The position numbers and the translations under genes were made by a program. From Microtetraspora fusca (GTDB taxonomy: Bacteria > Actinomycetota > Actinomycetes > Streptosporangiales > Streptosporangiaceae), in the NCBI RefSeq assembly GCF_001570365.1, contig NZ_BBYK01000059.1:62001-126000 (forward strand): a stretch of DNA of 64,000 bases, written 5' to 3'. The notes beneath the pieces are model-generated. The model searched no databases, was not told where the DNA came from, and saw only the letters and a list, made by a program, of their open reading frames with translations. Below, piece by piece: positions 55,441-64,000 of this stretch. Position 1 is the first letter of the stretch. Each line of letters begins with the position of its first letter.

Positions 55441-56730
55441 TCAGTCCTGTTCGACGCGGGCGCTCACGGCGTCACCCTCGACCGGCTCGACCCGGCGCAC
55501 CACCACGGTGCTGATCCGGTTGCGGCGGCCCGCGAGGCTCTCCGCGATCAGCCGCAGCCCATCGACGGTGGCCTCGGAACCCGCTATCGGCACCCGGCCG
55601 AGGGCGTGCGCGAGCAGCCCGCCGACCGTGTCCACGTCGTCCACGTCGATCTCGACGTCGAAGAGCTCGCCCAGCTCGTCGACCGGCAGCCGCGCCGTCA
55701 CCCGCACCGACCCGTCGTCCAGCCACTCGACCGGCGGGATCTCCTGGTCGTACTCGTCGGTGATCTCGCCGACGATCTCCTCGATCACGTCCTCGATCGT
55801 CACGAGGCCGGCGGTGCCGCCGTACTCGTCGATCACGATGGCGAGGTGGATCTGCCGCGCCTGCATCTCGCGCAGCAGGTCGTCGATCGGCTTGCTGTCC
55901 GGCACGAACGTCGCGGGACGCATCAGCTCCTGGACCCGGGCGGCGCCGTCGCCGGTCTCCTGCATCCGGCGCACGATGTCCTTCATGTAGGCGATGCCGA
56001 CGACGTCGTCCTCGTTCTCGCCGGTCACCGGGATGCGGGAGAAGCCGCTGCGCAGGGCCAGCGAGAGCGCCTGGCCCAGCGTCTTGTGCCGCTCGATGAT
56101 GACCATGTCCGTACGGGGGACCATGACCTCGCGCACCAGCGTGTCGCCCAGCTCGAAGACCGAGTGGATCATCTCGCGCTCGTCCGGCTCGATAACCCGG
56201 CGCTCCTCGGCGAGGTCCACCAGGTCACGCAGCTCGGCCTCGGAGGTGAACGGCCCCTCGCGGAAGCCCTTGCCCGGCGTCAGCGCGTTGCCCAGCAGGA
56301 TCAGCAGCTTGGGCAGCGGGCCGAAGATCCGGGTCAGCCCGTACACGATGGGCGCGCCGGCGAGCGCCACCCGTTCGGCGTGCTGCCGGCCCAGCGTGCG
56401 CGGCGACACCCCGACGATCACATAGCTGACCAGGACCATCACGACCGCCGCGGCGGCGTACGCCTGGCCGCGGTCGCCGAGCCAGTCGATGAACAGCAGC
56501 GTCGCGATCACCGTCGCGCCCAGCTCACAGATCAACCGCAGCAGGAGCAGCAGGTTGAGGTAGCGCGGCGGGTCCTTGACGATCGCCTGCAGCCGCAAGG
56601 CGCCGCGCCGGCCCTCCTTGACGAACTCCTCGGCGCGTACGCGGGAGATGCGCGACAGCGCCGTCTCCGCGCTCGCGATCAGGCCGCCGACCACGATCAG
56701 GACGACGGCCGAGATCAACCAGCCGTTCAT
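55441..56730 (-). CDS. CNNM/CorC-type (hemolysin family) protein
   Basis: A 429-residue membrane protein: N-terminal DUF21 membrane domain (LISAVVLIVVGGLIASAETA and two further helices), paired CBS domains (VREVMVPRTDMVII, LAIVIDEYGGTAGLVTIEDV) and a C-terminal CorC/HlyC domain (ARLPVDELGELFDVEI). Family members act in magnesium or cobalt homeostasis. It begins seven bases after ybeY and is co-transcribed with it. Confidence 0.93.
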   Translation of the reverse strand: MNGWLISAVVLIVVGGLIASAETALSRISRVRAEEFVKEGRRGALRLQAIVKDPPRYLNLLLLLRLICELGATVIATLLFIDWLGDRGQAYAAAAVVMVLVSYVIVGVSPRTLGRQHAERVALAGAPIVYGLTRIFGPLPKLLILLGNALTPGKGFREGPFTSEAELRDLVDLAEERRVIEPDEREMIHSVFELGDTLVREVMVPRTDMVIIERHKTLGQALSLALRSGFSRIPVTGENEDDVVGIAYMKDIVRRMQETGDGAARVQELMRPATFVPDSKPIDDLLREMQARQIHLAIVIDEYGGTAGLVTIEDVIEEIVGEITDEYDQEIPPVEWLDDGSVRVTARLPVDELGELFDVEIDVDDVDTVGGLLAHALGRVPIAGSEATVDGLRLIAESLAGRRNRISTVVVRRVEPVEGDAVSARVEQD

Positions 56731-56737
56731 CGGTCGC

Positions 56738-57214
56738 TCACCGCTTCCCGCGCGACTCCCGCCACGACTCGAGCAGCTCGCCCTGGAGCCCGAACATCTC
56801 GGCGTGTTCCTCGGGCTCGGCGTGGTCGTAGCCGAGCAGGTGCAGGATGCCGTGCGTGCAGAGGAGCTCCAGCTCGTCCTGCGTGCCGTGCCCGGCCTCG
56901 GACGCCTGCCGGGCGGCCACCTGGGGGCAGAGCACCACGTCGCCGAGGAGCGCCGGGTCCGGGGACGCGTCCTCGTCCCGGCCGCCGCCCTGCCCCGGGC
57001 GCAGCTCGTCCATCGGGAAGGCGAGCACGTCCGTGGGGCCGGGCTCGCCCATCCACTGCTCGTGCAGCTCGGCCATGGCCGGCTCGTCGACGATCAGGAT
57101 GGACAGCTCGGCCAGGGGGTTGATCCCCATCTTGCCCAGGACGTGACCGGCCAGCTCCGCGAACACCGCCTCGTCGACCTCGACGCCCGACTCGTTGGCG
57201 ACCTCGACACTCAC
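56738..57214 (-). CDS. ybeY: rRNA maturation endoribonuclease YbeY
   Basis: A 158-residue metalloendoribonuclease for rRNA processing. The zinc motif HGILHLLGYDH (three His) and the preceding PTDVLAFPMD segment are present. GAGGAG precedes GTG 57214. It lies in the conserved phoH-ybeY-corC order. Confidence 0.96.
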   Translation of the reverse strand: MSVEVANESGVEVDEAVFAELAGHVLGKMGINPLAELSILIVDEPAMAELHEQWMGEPGPTDVLAFPMDELRPGQGGGRDEDASPDPALLGDVVLCPQVAARQASEAGHGTQDELELLCTHGILHLLGYDHAEPEEHAEMFGLQGELLESWRESRGKR

Positions 57215-57275
57215 CGGTTCTCCTCGCTCCGCGGCCCGGACAGGGGGCGCGGGCCGCGCCGTTCCGTTCTCTCGC

Positions 57276-58295
<1,020 letters not shown>

Positions 58296-58348
58296 GGGTG
58301 GCCGTTACGGCCTGCTCGCCTCCCTAGTTCCTACGGTCATGCTATCCG

Positions 58349-58693
58349 TTAGCCGGGAGGCCACGTCAGGCCACGGCCACCCAGCACATGCGCGTGAACG
58401 TGGAACACGGTCTGCCCTGCGCCCACGCCGGTATTGAAAACGACGCGATATCCGCTCTCGGAGACGCCCTCCTGAAGGGCCACGTCGTGGCATGCTTTGA
58501 GAACGTCGTCGGCGAGGCCGTCGTCCGCCTGGGCGAGCGCCGCGGCATTCGCATGATGCGACTTGGGGACGACCAGGACGTGTGTGGGCGCTTGGGGGTT
58601 GACATCGCGGAACGCCAGCGCCCGCTCGGTCTCCAGGACGATGTCGGCGGGAATTTCCCTGGCGACGATTTTGCAGAACAGGCAGTCGGTCAC
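58349..58693 (-). CDS. HIT-family nucleotide hydrolase
   Basis: A 114-residue histidine triad protein: CLFCKIVAREIPADIVLE at the start and the catalytic triad HVHAHVLGG near the end. It probably hydrolyses nucleotide phosphoramidates (HinT-like). I chose GTG 58693 because the usual family start (DCLFCKI) follows at once; the frame extends upstream without family similarity. Confidence 0.93.
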   Translation of the reverse strand: MTDCLFCKIVAREIPADIVLETERALAFRDVNPQAPTHVLVVPKSHHANAAALAQADDGLADDVLKACHDVALQEGVSESGYRVVFNTGVGAGQTVFHVHAHVLGGRGLTWPPG

Positions 58694-58814
58694 GACCGAG
58701 AAGCGTAGCCGTTGCCAATCAGTGATGTCGTTGAAAGATCCCCCAGATAGTGTGAATGTGCGACACTGCACCGACAAAAACACCCCTAGTGTCGGGCGAG
58801 GACACAACTGGGTC

Positions 58815-59420
58815 ATGCCCTCTAATGATTCGGAAGAGCGTAAACCCCCCGGGGAGGACGAGCGTCCTACTGACGTGACCACCGAGACCCTCGTGGCCGA
58901 CAGGTCGCTGGGGGCGGTGCCCGTCGGATGGGACGCCGACATGGCCGTGACCGCGCTCTACAGCGCGCACTATCGGTCACTCGTGCGTCTCGCCGTGCTG
59001 CTGGTCCGCGATGTGGCCAGCGCCGAGGAAGTCGTGCAGGACGCGTTCGTCGCCATCCACGGGGCCTGGCGGCGGCTGCGCGACACCGACAAGGCACTCG
59101 CCTACCTGCGCCAATCGGTCGTCAACCGATCTCGCTCAGTGCTGCGCCACCGCGCCGTCGTGGAGAAGTACGCTCCAAAGGGGCTCCCCGACGCGCCGAG
59201 CGCCGAGAACGGCGCGATCGGCGAGCTCGAGCGATCCGCGGTCATCGAGGCTCTGCGCCACCTGCCCACCCGGCAGCGCGAGGCACTTGTCCTGCGCTAC
59301 TACGGTGACCTGTCCGAGGCTGAGATCGCGCACGCGATGGGCATCAGCAAGGGCGCGGTGAAGAGTCACACGGCCCGCGGCATGGCCGCCCTACGGATGG
59401 CACTGGAGCAGTTCTCATGA
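58815..59420 (+). CDS. ECF-type sigma-70 factor (SigE-like family)
   Basis: A 201-residue sigma factor. Region 2 (LYSAHYRSLVRLAVLLVRDV, AEEVVQDAFVAIHGAWRRL) and region 4 (LPTRQREALVLRYYGDLSEA, GISKGAVKSHTARGMAALR) are clear, with a polar N-terminal extension of about 45 residues. The start is ATG 58815. The next gene overlaps by four bases and encodes a membrane protein that is the likely anti-sigma factor. The pair is inserted, opposite in strand, between rsmE and the HIT gene. Confidence 0.92.
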   Translation: MPSNDSEERKPPGEDERPTDVTTETLVADRSLGAVPVGWDADMAVTALYSAHYRSLVRLAVLLVRDVASAEEVVQDAFVAIHGAWRRLRDTDKALAYLRQSVVNRSRSVLRHRAVVEKYAPKGLPDAPSAENGAIGELERSAVIEALRHLPTRQREALVLRYYGDLSEAEIAHAMGISKGAVKSHTARGMAALRMALEQFS

Positions 59421-60109
59421 CCTTCCCCACCGACGACGAGTACGGCGAGATCCTGCGCCGTGCCATGCGGGCGGAGGCGGACTCGGTCGTTCCGTCGCCC
59501 GAAGGGCTCGACATCATCCGGCGCCGCATCGATGAGCGGGGCACCCGCGGCCTGCGCGGCCTGTTCTGGTGGCGCATCGGCGCCTCGGTCGCCGGGGCGG
59601 CGCTGGTGGCGGGCACCGTCGTGATGCTCGTCCCCGACCTGCGCACCCAGGTGATCCACAGCACGGTCTCCAACACCGGGGACGACTCGCGGCTCCCCGA
59701 CACCTCGTCGGTGCAGCGCCCTCCGAGGGTCAACAACGAGCCGCCTCCCGTCACCGGCCCACCGACGCGGAGCGACGAGCCCTCGGCCACGGCCGTGGCG
59801 ACACCGCGTACCAGCGCTCCGGCCGCGGCCAGGCCGTCGCCGTCCCCGAGCGACCCGTGCGCGAGTCCGGAGACGACGGGCCAGGTCGTCGAGCCGAACC
59901 CCTCCGGCTCCCCGGCGTGCCCCACGGCGGAGACGCCGACGCCGCCGGTCGGGCCGTCCGCCGGTCCCACGCCGAGCCGTACGCCAGCCGGGTGCTCCGG
60001 CAGGCATTGCGAGACGCCCACGCCGAAGCCGTCGCCCTCGCCGACCGCGAGCCCGTCGGACAGCGACATGGTCACCCCGGAGCCGGTCGCCGAGTCGCCC
60101 TCGGCGTAG
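59417..60109 (+). CDS. Probable anti-sigma factor, single-pass membrane protein
   Basis: A 230-residue protein: cytoplasmic N-terminus (about 1-50; DEYGEILRRAMRAEADSVVP, IIRRRIDERGTR), one helix (about 54-72) and a long Pro/Ser/Thr-rich extracellular tail with four Cys near SDPCAS, PACPT, GCSGRHC. It lacks the HxxxCxxC zinc motif of ZAS anti-sigma factors. Coupling by ATGA to the sigma gene is the main evidence for the role. Confidence 0.78.
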   Translation: MTFPTDDEYGEILRRAMRAEADSVVPSPEGLDIIRRRIDERGTRGLRGLFWWRIGASVAGAALVAGTVVMLVPDLRTQVIHSTVSNTGDDSRLPDTSSVQRPPRVNNEPPPVTGPPTRSDEPSATAVATPRTSAPAAARPSPSPSDPCASPETTGQVVEPNPSGSPACPTAETPTPPVGPSAGPTPSRTPAGCSGRHCETPTPKPSPSPTASPSDSDMVTPEPVAESPSA

Positions 60110-60125
60110 CGGCCTGGCGCGGGGG

Positions 60126-60866
60126 TCACCAGCGGCCGCTGCGTGACAGCAGCACGGCAGCGGCGGCCACCCCCGCCGTCGAGGTGCGCAGCACCGTCGG
60201 GCCCAGCAGGGTGGGTACGGCCCCCGCCGCCCTGAAGGCGGCGATCTCCTCGTCGGTGATGCCGCCCTCGGGGCCCACGATCACGACGACGTCGCCGTCG
60301 TCGGGCAGAGCGAGGCCGCTCAGCGGCCGGGCGGCCTCCTCGTGCAGCACGACGCCGAGCGCGGCCCCGGTGAGCAGGTCGGCGACCTGTGCGGTCGTCG
60401 CCTGCTCAGTCACCTCGGGCAGGTGGAAGCGGCGGGCCTGCTTGCCCGCCTCGCGCGCGGTGCTGCGCCAGCGGGCGAGCGCCTTGCCGGCCCGCTCGCC
60501 CTTCCACTGCGTGACGCAGCGGGACGCGGCCCACGGGACGATCACGTCCACGCCCGCCTCGGTCATCATCTCGACCGCGAGCTCACCCCTGTCGCCCTTG
60601 GGCAAGCCCTGGACCACGACCAGGCGCGGGCGGGCCGCCTCCACCTCGTACCGCCGGAGCACCTCGGCGGTGAGCGAGTCCTTGGCCACGTCGCGGACCA
60701 CGCACTCGGCGACCTGGCCGGCGCCGTCCGTCAGGTCGATCCGCTCTCCCGGGCGGAGCCTGCGTACGGCGGCGGCGTGCCGCCCCTCGGGGCCGTCCAG
60801 CAGGACGCGGTCGCCCTGACCGGACGCGGCCGCCGACAGATCGGCGAGGAACACGGGAACGCTCAT
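60126..60866 (-). CDS. rsmE: 16S rRNA m3U1498 methyltransferase
   Basis: A 246-residue SPOUT methyltransferase. The N-terminal PUA-like part (GPEGRHAAAVRRLRPGERI) and the C-terminal knot motifs VVIVGPEGGITDEEI and LGPTVLRTSTA are typical. It methylates U1498 of 16S rRNA. It follows dnaJ by 27 bases, as in other actinobacteria. Confidence 0.95.
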   Translation of the reverse strand: MSVPVFLADLSAAASGQGDRVLLDGPEGRHAAAVRRLRPGERIDLTDGAGQVAECVVRDVAKDSLTAEVLRRYEVEAARPRLVVVQGLPKGDRGELAVEMMTEAGVDVIVPWAASRCVTQWKGERAGKALARWRSTAREAGKQARRFHLPEVTEQATTAQVADLLTGAALGVVLHEEAARPLSGLALPDDGDVVVIVGPEGGITDEEIAAFRAAGAVPTLLGPTVLRTSTAGVAAAAVLLSRSGRW

Positions 60867-60893
60867 GACGTCACCAGTCGCGCGGGCCCGGCC

Positions 60894-62027
60894 TCAGCGG
60901 CCGTTGAACGCGTCCCTCAGCCGGGAGAAGAACCCCTGCTGGCCCGGGGAGAACTTCCCCGGCGACCGCTCCTCGCCGCGCAGCTTGGCCAGCTCACGCA
61001 GCAGCTCCTCCTGCTGCGCGTCGAGCTTGGTGGGCGTCTCGACGTTGACATGGATCAGCAGGTCGCCCCGGCCGGTCTCGTTGAGCCGCTGGACGCCTCT
61101 GCCGTACAGGGGGATCACCTGGCCGGCCTGGGTGCCGGGACGCACGTCGATCTCCTCGGCACCGTCCAGGGTCTCGATCGTGAGGGAGGTGCCCAGGGCG
61201 GCGGCGGACATCGGGATCTGGACCGTGCAGTGCAGGTCGTCGCCGCGCCGCTCGAAGATCGCGTGTGCACGCTCGGCGATCTCCAGGAAGAGGTCGCCGG
61301 GCGGGCCGCCGCCGGGGCCGACCTCGCCCTCGCCGGCGAGCTGGATGTGCGTGCCGTCCTCGACGCCCGCCGGGATGCGGACCTTGATCGTACGGCGGGT
61401 TCGGACCCGGCCCTCGCCCGAGCACTCCAGGCAGGGGTTGCGGATGACGCTGCCGTAGCCGCCGCACTGCGGACACGGCCGCGAGGTCATCACCTGGCCG
61501 AGGAACGAGCGGGTGACCTGCGACACCTCGCCCCGGCCGTGGCACATGTCGCACGTGTCGGGGTGGGTGCCCGCGGCGGCGCCGGAGCCGTGGCACACGT
61601 CGCACAGCACCGCGGTGTCGACCACGATCTCGCGGGTGGTGCCGAACGCGGTCTCCGCCAGGTCGAGCTCGACCCGGATCGTCGCGTTGCGGCCGCGCCT
61701 GGCCCGGGAACGCGGCCCGCGGGCGCCTCCGGCGCTGCCGAAGAAAGCGTCCATGATGTCGCTGAACGGGAACCCTGCGCCGAACCCGCCGGCCCCGGCA
61801 CCCGCGCCGGAGCTGAACGGATCGGCTCCGAGGTCGTACATCTGGCGCTTGTTGGTGTCGGACAGGACCTCGTAGGCCTGCGTGATGTCCTTGAACCGCT
61901 CCTGCGTCTCCGGGTCAGGATTGACGTCCGGGTGCAGCTCGCGGGCAAGGCGGCGATAGGCCTTCTTGATCTCTTCCTGGCTGGCGTCCCGCCGGACCCC
62001 GAGGGTCGCGTAATAGTCCTTGGCCAC
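60894..62027 (-). CDS. dnaJ: Chaperone DnaJ (type I)
   Basis: A 377-residue co-chaperone. The J domain has the HPD motif ([10 protein letters not shown]); a Gly/Ala-rich segment and the four zinc repeats [32 protein letters not shown] follow, then the substrate-binding C-terminal domains. This is the DnaJ2 copy linked to hrcA. GTG 62027 immediately follows the hrcA stop (TAAGTG), so the two are coupled. Confidence 0.96.
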   Translation of the reverse strand: MAKDYYATLGVRRDASQEEIKKAYRRLARELHPDVNPDPETQERFKDITQAYEVLSDTNKRQMYDLGADPFSSGAGAGAGGFGAGFPFSDIMDAFFGSAGGARGPRSRARRGRNATIRVELDLAETAFGTTREIVVDTAVLCDVCHGSGAAAGTHPDTCDMCHGRGEVSQVTRSFLGQVMTSRPCPQCGGYGSVIRNPCLECSGEGRVRTRRTIKVRIPAGVEDGTHIQLAGEGEVGPGGGPPGDLFLEIAERAHAIFERRGDDLHCTVQIPMSAAALGTSLTIETLDGAEEIDVRPGTQAGQVIPLYGRGVQRLNETGRGDLLIHVNVETPTKLDAQQEELLRELAKLRGEERSPGKFSPGQQGFFSRLRDAFNGR

Positions 62028-63041
62028 TTACGACCCCGCCAGGATCTGGCCGACGTAGCGCGCCACCGCGCGCACCGCACCCATGGTCACCGGATAGTCC
62101 ATTCGCGTCGGGCCCAGCACTCCGAGCCGGGCCAGTTCCTTGTCGCCCGAACCGTACCCCGCGGCCACGATCGAGGTGCCGCGAAGCCCGGTGTACGGGT
62201 TCTCGGAGCCGATCCTCACGGTCAGCCCCGGCAGGTCGCCGGTCTCGCCGAGCAGCCGCATCAGCACGACCTGCTCCTCCAGCGCCTCAAGCACCTCGCG
62301 CAGGCCGACGCTGAAGTCGGCGGCCGCGAGGTTCGCGGCGCCGGCGAAAACAATCTTCTCTTCGTGCCGCTCGACCAGGGTCTCGAGCAGCACCGACAGG
62401 ATGGTCGCCGCCACCGGCCGATCCTCGATCGGCAGCCTGTCGGGGAGCTCCGCCACCGTCTCCGGCACGTCGGACAGGCCGCAGCCGTCCAGGCAGGAGT
62501 TCAGCACGGCGCGCAGGTGGGCGATCCGGTCGTCCGCCACGGCCTCGGGCACCTCGATCACCCGCTGCTCGACCCGGCCGGTGTTCGTGATCAGCACCAG
62601 CATGACCCGCCGCTCCGCCACCGGCACGATCTCCACGTGCCGGACCGTCGAGCGGGTCAGTGAGGGGTACTGCACGACGGCGACCTGCCGCGTGAGCTGG
62701 GCGAGCAGCCGAACCGTCCGCATGACGATCTCGTCCAGGTCCACGGCGCCGGCGAGGAAGGTCTCGATCGCCCGGCGTTCCGCCGCGGACAGCGGCTTGA
62801 TCTGCGAGAGGCGGTCGACGAACAGGCGGTATCCCTTGTCCGTCGGCACCCGTCCCGCGCTGGTGTGCGGCTGGTGGATGTATCCCTGCTCCTCCAGCGC
62901 CGCCATGTCGTTGCGGATCGTGGCCGGCGAGACACCGAGGTTGTGCCTGTCGGTGAGAGCCTTGGAGCCGACCGGCTCATTGGTGGACACGTAGTCCTCG
63001 ACGATGGCGCGGAGCACGGCCAGCTTGCGTTCGTCGAGCAA
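62028..63041 (-). CDS. hrcA: Heat-inducible transcription repressor HrcA
   Basis: A 337-residue repressor of heat shock genes. The winged helix ([37 protein letters not shown] in part) and the HrcA GAF-like domain are present. The start is TTG 63041: the family N-terminus begins exactly there and GGGAGGTG lies about six bases upstream, while the longer frame to 63140 crosses the CIRCE operator. HrcA binds CIRCE, so hrcA-dnaJ is autoregulated. Confidence 0.95.
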   Translation of the reverse strand: MLDERKLAVLRAIVEDYVSTNEPVGSKALTDRHNLGVSPATIRNDMAALEEQGYIHQPHTSAGRVPTDKGYRLFVDRLSQIKPLSAAERRAIETFLAGAVDLDEIVMRTVRLLAQLTRQVAVVQYPSLTRSTVRHVEIVPVAERRVMLVLITNTGRVEQRVIEVPEAVADDRIAHLRAVLNSCLDGCGLSDVPETVAELPDRLPIEDRPVAATILSVLLETLVERHEEKIVFAGAANLAAADFSVGLREVLEALEEQVVLMRLLGETGDLPGLTVRIGSENPYTGLRGTSIVAAGYGSGDKELARLGVLGPTRMDYPVTMGAVRAVARYVGQILAGS

Positions 63042-63076
63042 AGTGTCACCTCCCTGTGCATCGGGAAACACGCTGT

Positions 63077-63103
63077 CTGGCACTCCGTGTTCCCGAGTGC
63101 CAA
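63077..63103. promoter_or_regulatory. CIRCE operator of hrcA-dnaJ
   Basis: CTGGCACTC - 9 bases - GAGTGCCAA matches the CIRCE arrangement (TTAGCACTC-N9-GAGTGCTAA). It lies 36 bases before the hrcA start; a TACACT -10 (63103-63108, - strand) abuts it, so HrcA would cover the transcription start. Confidence 0.9.
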
Positions 63104-63190
63104 GTGTACGGCTACCGCCCACGGGGTGCGATAACACCAATCGGGCCGATTACACAAGCCGCCCGCAATCGCCTCACAAGTTGTCCTTTC

Positions 63191-63196
63191 TAGGGT
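63191..63196 (+). promoter_or_regulatory. -10 hexamer (leaderless)
   Basis: TAGGGT ends seven bases before ATG 63204; no ribosome-binding site is present. Confidence 0.45.
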
Positions 63197-63203
63197 CCCG
63201 GTC

Positions 63204-63905
63204 ATGACCGACAACCAGACCCCCTTCCCCGGTGACGCCCACGCGCCGTCACCGCCGTACGCGCAGGCCATGCCGCCACTGGGCGCCGCCGGCACCGGAG
63301 GGCCGTACGGCCCTCCACAGGAGGGGCCGTACGCGCCGGGCGGGTACGGCCCGCCACCGTCGCCGGGCCCGGTGCGGCCGCGGATCCTGTGGATCGTCAT
63401 CGCCTGGGTGATCTTCGTCGTGCTGCTGATCCTGGGCGTGGCCGGTTTCGCCCGCGGGCTGGGCTCCGCCGTCAAGGACGCCGCCTCGCTCACGACGTTC
63501 AGCGCGGGCGAGTCGGTGAGCGTGCGGCTCGACCCGAAGGACAGGCCCGCGATCTACGCCGCGGCGGAGCAGGCGGCGGACGTGAGCTGCACGGTCGAGG
63601 GCGCGCCGGGCCTGGACATCCGCCTCACCCGGCCGAGCGCCGCCCAGAGCATCACGTACGACGGCACCACCTGGGAGATGGTCTTCCAGATCGGCGCCCC
63701 GACCGCGGGCGACTACCAGGTCTCCTGCACGGGCGAGGGCGTCAGGTTCGGCGTCGGCAAGGAGATCATCGGCAGCGTGGGCAAGGTGGTCGGCGGCGCG
63801 GTCGCGATGATCGCCCTCCCCTCGGTGGGCTTCCTGATCGCGATCGTCGTCACCATCGTCGTGCTGGTCCGGCGCGCGGGCGCCCGTAAAAGGGCGATGC
63901 GCTGA
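63204..63905 (+). CDS. Pro/Gly/Tyr-rich two-helix membrane protein
   Basis: A 233-residue protein: Pro/Gly/Tyr-rich cytoplasmic tail (1-58), helix (about 61-82), an extracellular beta-rich domain with two Cys (ADVSCTVEG, YQVSCTGEG) and a second helix near 205-223 followed by basic residues. Many such proteins exist in actinomycetes without known function. It is divergent from hrcA. Confidence 0.75.
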   Translation: MTDNQTPFPGDAHAPSPPYAQAMPPLGAAGTGGPYGPPQEGPYAPGGYGPPPSPGPVRPRILWIVIAWVIFVVLLILGVAGFARGLGSAVKDAASLTTFSAGESVSVRLDPKDRPAIYAAAEQAADVSCTVEGAPGLDIRLTRPSAAQSITYDGTTWEMVFQIGAPTAGDYQVSCTGEGVRFGVGKEIIGSVGKVVGGAVAMIALPSVGFLIAIVVTIVVLVRRAGARKRAMR

Positions 63906-63996
63906 CCGCCCCGCGGTTGTGCTCAGGTGCCCGTGGGAAGGAGGCAGCGCGCCGGACTCCGGCCCGCGGATGCCCGATTTTGCTAGCGTTCCCGCC

Positions 63997-64000
63997 ATGT
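63997..64000 (+). CDS. Start of a further gene, cut by the window end
   Basis: TAGCGT (63984-63989) ends seven bases before ATG 63997, the same leaderless spacing as in several genes of this window. Only the first codon is visible. Confidence 0.35.

Noticed and set aside
58789-58805. GTGTC-N7-GACAC dyad before the sigma factor
   Set aside because: Arms of only five bases in GC-rich DNA are easily due to chance, and no known regulator fits.

Overview
The window is GC-rich chromosomal DNA of an actinomycete. Many genes start with GTG, several appear to be transcribed leaderless, and the gene families (a large AfsR/SARP regulator, a DUF5753 helix-turn-helix protein paired with an RsbW-like ATPase, DUF4132, DUF5941, an ECF sigma factor with a Pro/Ser/Thr-rich membrane partner) are typical of filamentous Actinomycetota. 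The order of housekeeping genes (ppdK, glyS, znu-zur, uppS, recO, leuA, era, a CNNM/CorC-type gene, ybeY, phoH, HIT, rsmE, dnaJ, hrcA) is the conserved actinobacterial one. Streptosporangiales is my best guess, but this is an inference from gene style and not a taxonomic measurement.

Layout. 0.1-3.7 kb: a polar amino acid ABC importer (lipoprotein, permease, ATPase) with a convergent IclR regulator. 3.7-4.45 kb: no gene seen. 4.45-6.3 kb: a secreted subtilase. 6.4-12.6 kb: pyruvate phosphate dikinase, a secreted S33-type peptidase and glycyl-tRNA synthetase; the ppdK/peptidase spacer holds three DasR-like operator sequences. 12.7-17.3 kb: an ABM-domain protein, a small membrane protein, the zinc operon znuA-znuC-znuB-zur behind a Zur box, and a CGNR zinc-finger protein. 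17.3-20.6 kb: a secreted GH18-like protein, uppS and recO. 20.8-23.1 kb: a CDP-alcohol phosphatidyltransferase coupled to a DUF5941 membrane protein. 23.1-24.8 kb: an RsbW-like ATPase divergent from a DUF5753 regulator. 24.9-28.7 kb: LysR and Lrp regulators and a two-gene arginine-to-glutamate-semialdehyde module. 28.7-35 kb: PhoD-like phosphatase, MarR, and an amide module (cytosolic AmiC-like sensor, APC permease, formamidase/acetamidase). 34.8-40 kb: an oxidoreductase divergent from PadR, a TetR-controlled yrdB-SDR operon with a dense operator array, and an AbiE type IV toxin-antitoxin pair. 40.2-42.2 kb: leuA with a leucine-rich leader peptide and attenuator structure. 42.2-49.3 kb: DUF2630, GNAT, a receptor-like Ser/Thr kinase with an extracellular GH6 domain, a DUF4132 pair and a small membrane protein. 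49.4-63.1 kb: the era to hrcA core, interrupted by a flavin-type oxidase gene, an AfsR-like regulator and a sigma/anti-sigma pair; hrcA has a CIRCE operator. 63.2 kb to the end: a membrane protein and the first codon of another gene.

The most unusual object is the protein at 43621-45849. It is a complete Hanks-type kinase, one transmembrane helix and a glycoside hydrolase family 6 domain in which both conserved catalytic Asp positions read Asn. I infer a cellulose or beta-glucan receptor kinase built on a dead cellulase. Other signals worth following are the leaderless leuA leader peptide, the AbiE operator that runs into its own start codon, the DasR-like sites between ppdK and the peptidase, the dyads in front of the amide permease, and a probable arginine dihydrolase coupled to ornithine aminotransferase.
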